This document shows positions 6,237 through 6,824 of a stretch of 6,824 nucleotides of DNA, piece after piece; the stretch's first letter is position 1; each line of letters opens with the position of its first letter. A program made the position numbers and the translations under genes. Under the pieces are notes generated by a model that worked only from the letters and a program-made list of their open reading frames with translations, made no database searches and had not been told where the DNA came from. This DNA is from Hyphomicrobiales bacterium (GTDB taxonomy: Bacteria; Pseudomonadota; Alphaproteobacteria; Rhizobiales; Kaistiaceae): contig JAFKJZ010000511.1 in NCBI GenBank assembly GCA_017305815.1, forward strand, positions 1-6,824. Reading direction: 5' to 3'.

Positions 6237-6252
6237 ACTACAGGGGGTAAGT

Positions 6253-6824
6253 ATGACTGTGAAGAAGGTGCTGCTCGTCGGCGAAAGCTGGATGTCGAGC
6301 GCCACGCACTACAAGGGCTTCGACCAGTTCGGCAGCGTCACCTTCCATCTCGGCGCCGAGCCGCTGGTGAAAGCTCTGGCCGGCAGCGAATTCGAGCTCA
6401 CCTACATGCAAGCGCACCAGGTGCCGACCGAGCTGCCGCTGACGCTCGAAGGCCTCGACGCCTATGACGCGATCATCCTGTCCGACATCGGCTCCAACTC
6501 GATCCTGCTTCACCCCGACGTCTGGCTGCACGGCAAGCCGATGCCGAACCGGCTCAAGCTGCTGCGCGAATGGACGAAGAAGGGCGGCGGCCTCGTCATG
6601 ATCGGCGGCTACCTGACCTTCCAGGGCATCGACGGACGCGGCCGCTGGTCGCGCACCGCGGTCGAGGACGCGCTGCCGGTCACCTGCCTGCCGCATGACG
6701 ACCGCATCGAGGTTCCGGAGGGCTTCCGCGCCGAGATCGTCGGCAACCGGTCCCATCCGCTGCTGGCGGGCCTCGACGGCGAATGGCCGATTCTGCTCGG
6801 CGCCAACGAGGTGAAGCTGCGCGA
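6253..6824 (+). CDS. GATase1-like protein (putative glutamine amidotransferase family), 3' end cut by window
   Basis: The frame is open from ATG 6253 for 190 codons to the window edge, preceded by a GGGGG site about 5 bases upstream. The protein starts with the strand KKVLLVGESWMSSATHYKGF and continues with YDAIILSDIGSNSILL and GGGLVMIGGYLTFQG, the pattern of the class I glutamine amidotransferase-like fold, specifically the uncharacterised group annotated as putative glutamine amidotransferase (PF07090-like, about 250 residues), related in fold to ThuA. At the nucleophile elbow (GGYLTF, 118-123) Tyr120 stands where true amidotransferases have cysteine, so glutamine hydrolysis is doubtful. 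No secretion signal is seen. Its position behind a LacI-type regulator suggests a role in sugar or polyol metabolism, but the reaction is unknown. Confidence 0.85.
   Translation, partial: MTVKKVLLVGESWMSSATHYKGFDQFGSVTFHLGAEPLVKALAGSEFELTYMQAHQVPTELPLTLEGLDAYDAIILSDIGSNSILLHPDVWLHGKPMPNRLKLLREWTKKGGGLVMIGGYLTFQGIDGRGRWSRTAVEDALPVTCLPHDDRIEVPEGFRAEIVGNRSHPLLAGLDGEWPILLGANEVKLR

Noticed and set aside
4956..6305. Leftward 449-codon frame opposite the LacI-type gene
   Set aside because: Antisense shadow with no recognisable domain and no ribosome site; it also crosses the start of the next gene.

Overview
The window is GC-rich and densely coded. Protein character and layout (a two-domain cytidine deaminase, a Peripla_BP_4 solute-binding protein beside mtnK, a GGGAGAGGG-type intergenic palindrome) suggest an alphaproteobacterium, most likely of the Hyphomicrobiales/Rhizobiales. 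The genus cannot be read from the sequence alone.

Left two thirds (1-3830): a methionine salvage locus built around a divergent intergenic region (2367-2607). Leftward run the gene for a periplasmic sugar-type ABC substrate-binding protein (1323-2366) and then mtnK, methylthioribose kinase (1-1214, running off the window). An 18-bp perfect hairpin lies between them. Rightward runs a tightly coupled pair: mtnB (methylthioribulose-1-phosphate dehydratase, best start TTG 2608) and mtnD (acireductone dioxygenase, 3273-3830), overlapping by ATGA. Together these cover uptake (inferred), phosphorylation, dehydration and the final dioxygenase step from methylthioribose towards methionine. mtnA and the enolase-phosphatase step (mtnC or mtnW/mtnX) are not in the window. 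mtnA could lie just beyond mtnK.

Middle (3831-4853): a palindromic element separates mtnD from a convergent two-domain cytidine deaminase gene (GTG start, strong AAGGAG site).

Right (4854-6824): a 339-base non-coding region with two inverted repeats lies between the deaminase gene and a rightward LacI/GalR-type regulator (5193-6230). It is followed after 22 bases by the beginning of a gene for a GATase1-like protein (6253 onward, cut by the window end) that lacks the usual nucleophile cysteine. The regulator and this gene probably start a carbohydrate-related operon that continues outside.

The enzymes are well-known families. The points most worth following are the probable methylthioribose-specific uptake protein, the missing pathway steps, the strong hairpin between transporter and kinase genes, the alternative mtnB start, and the inverted repeats in the deaminase/LacI gap. 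I see no RNA genes, insertion sequences or CRISPR arrays, and no convincing evidence for a wholly new system.
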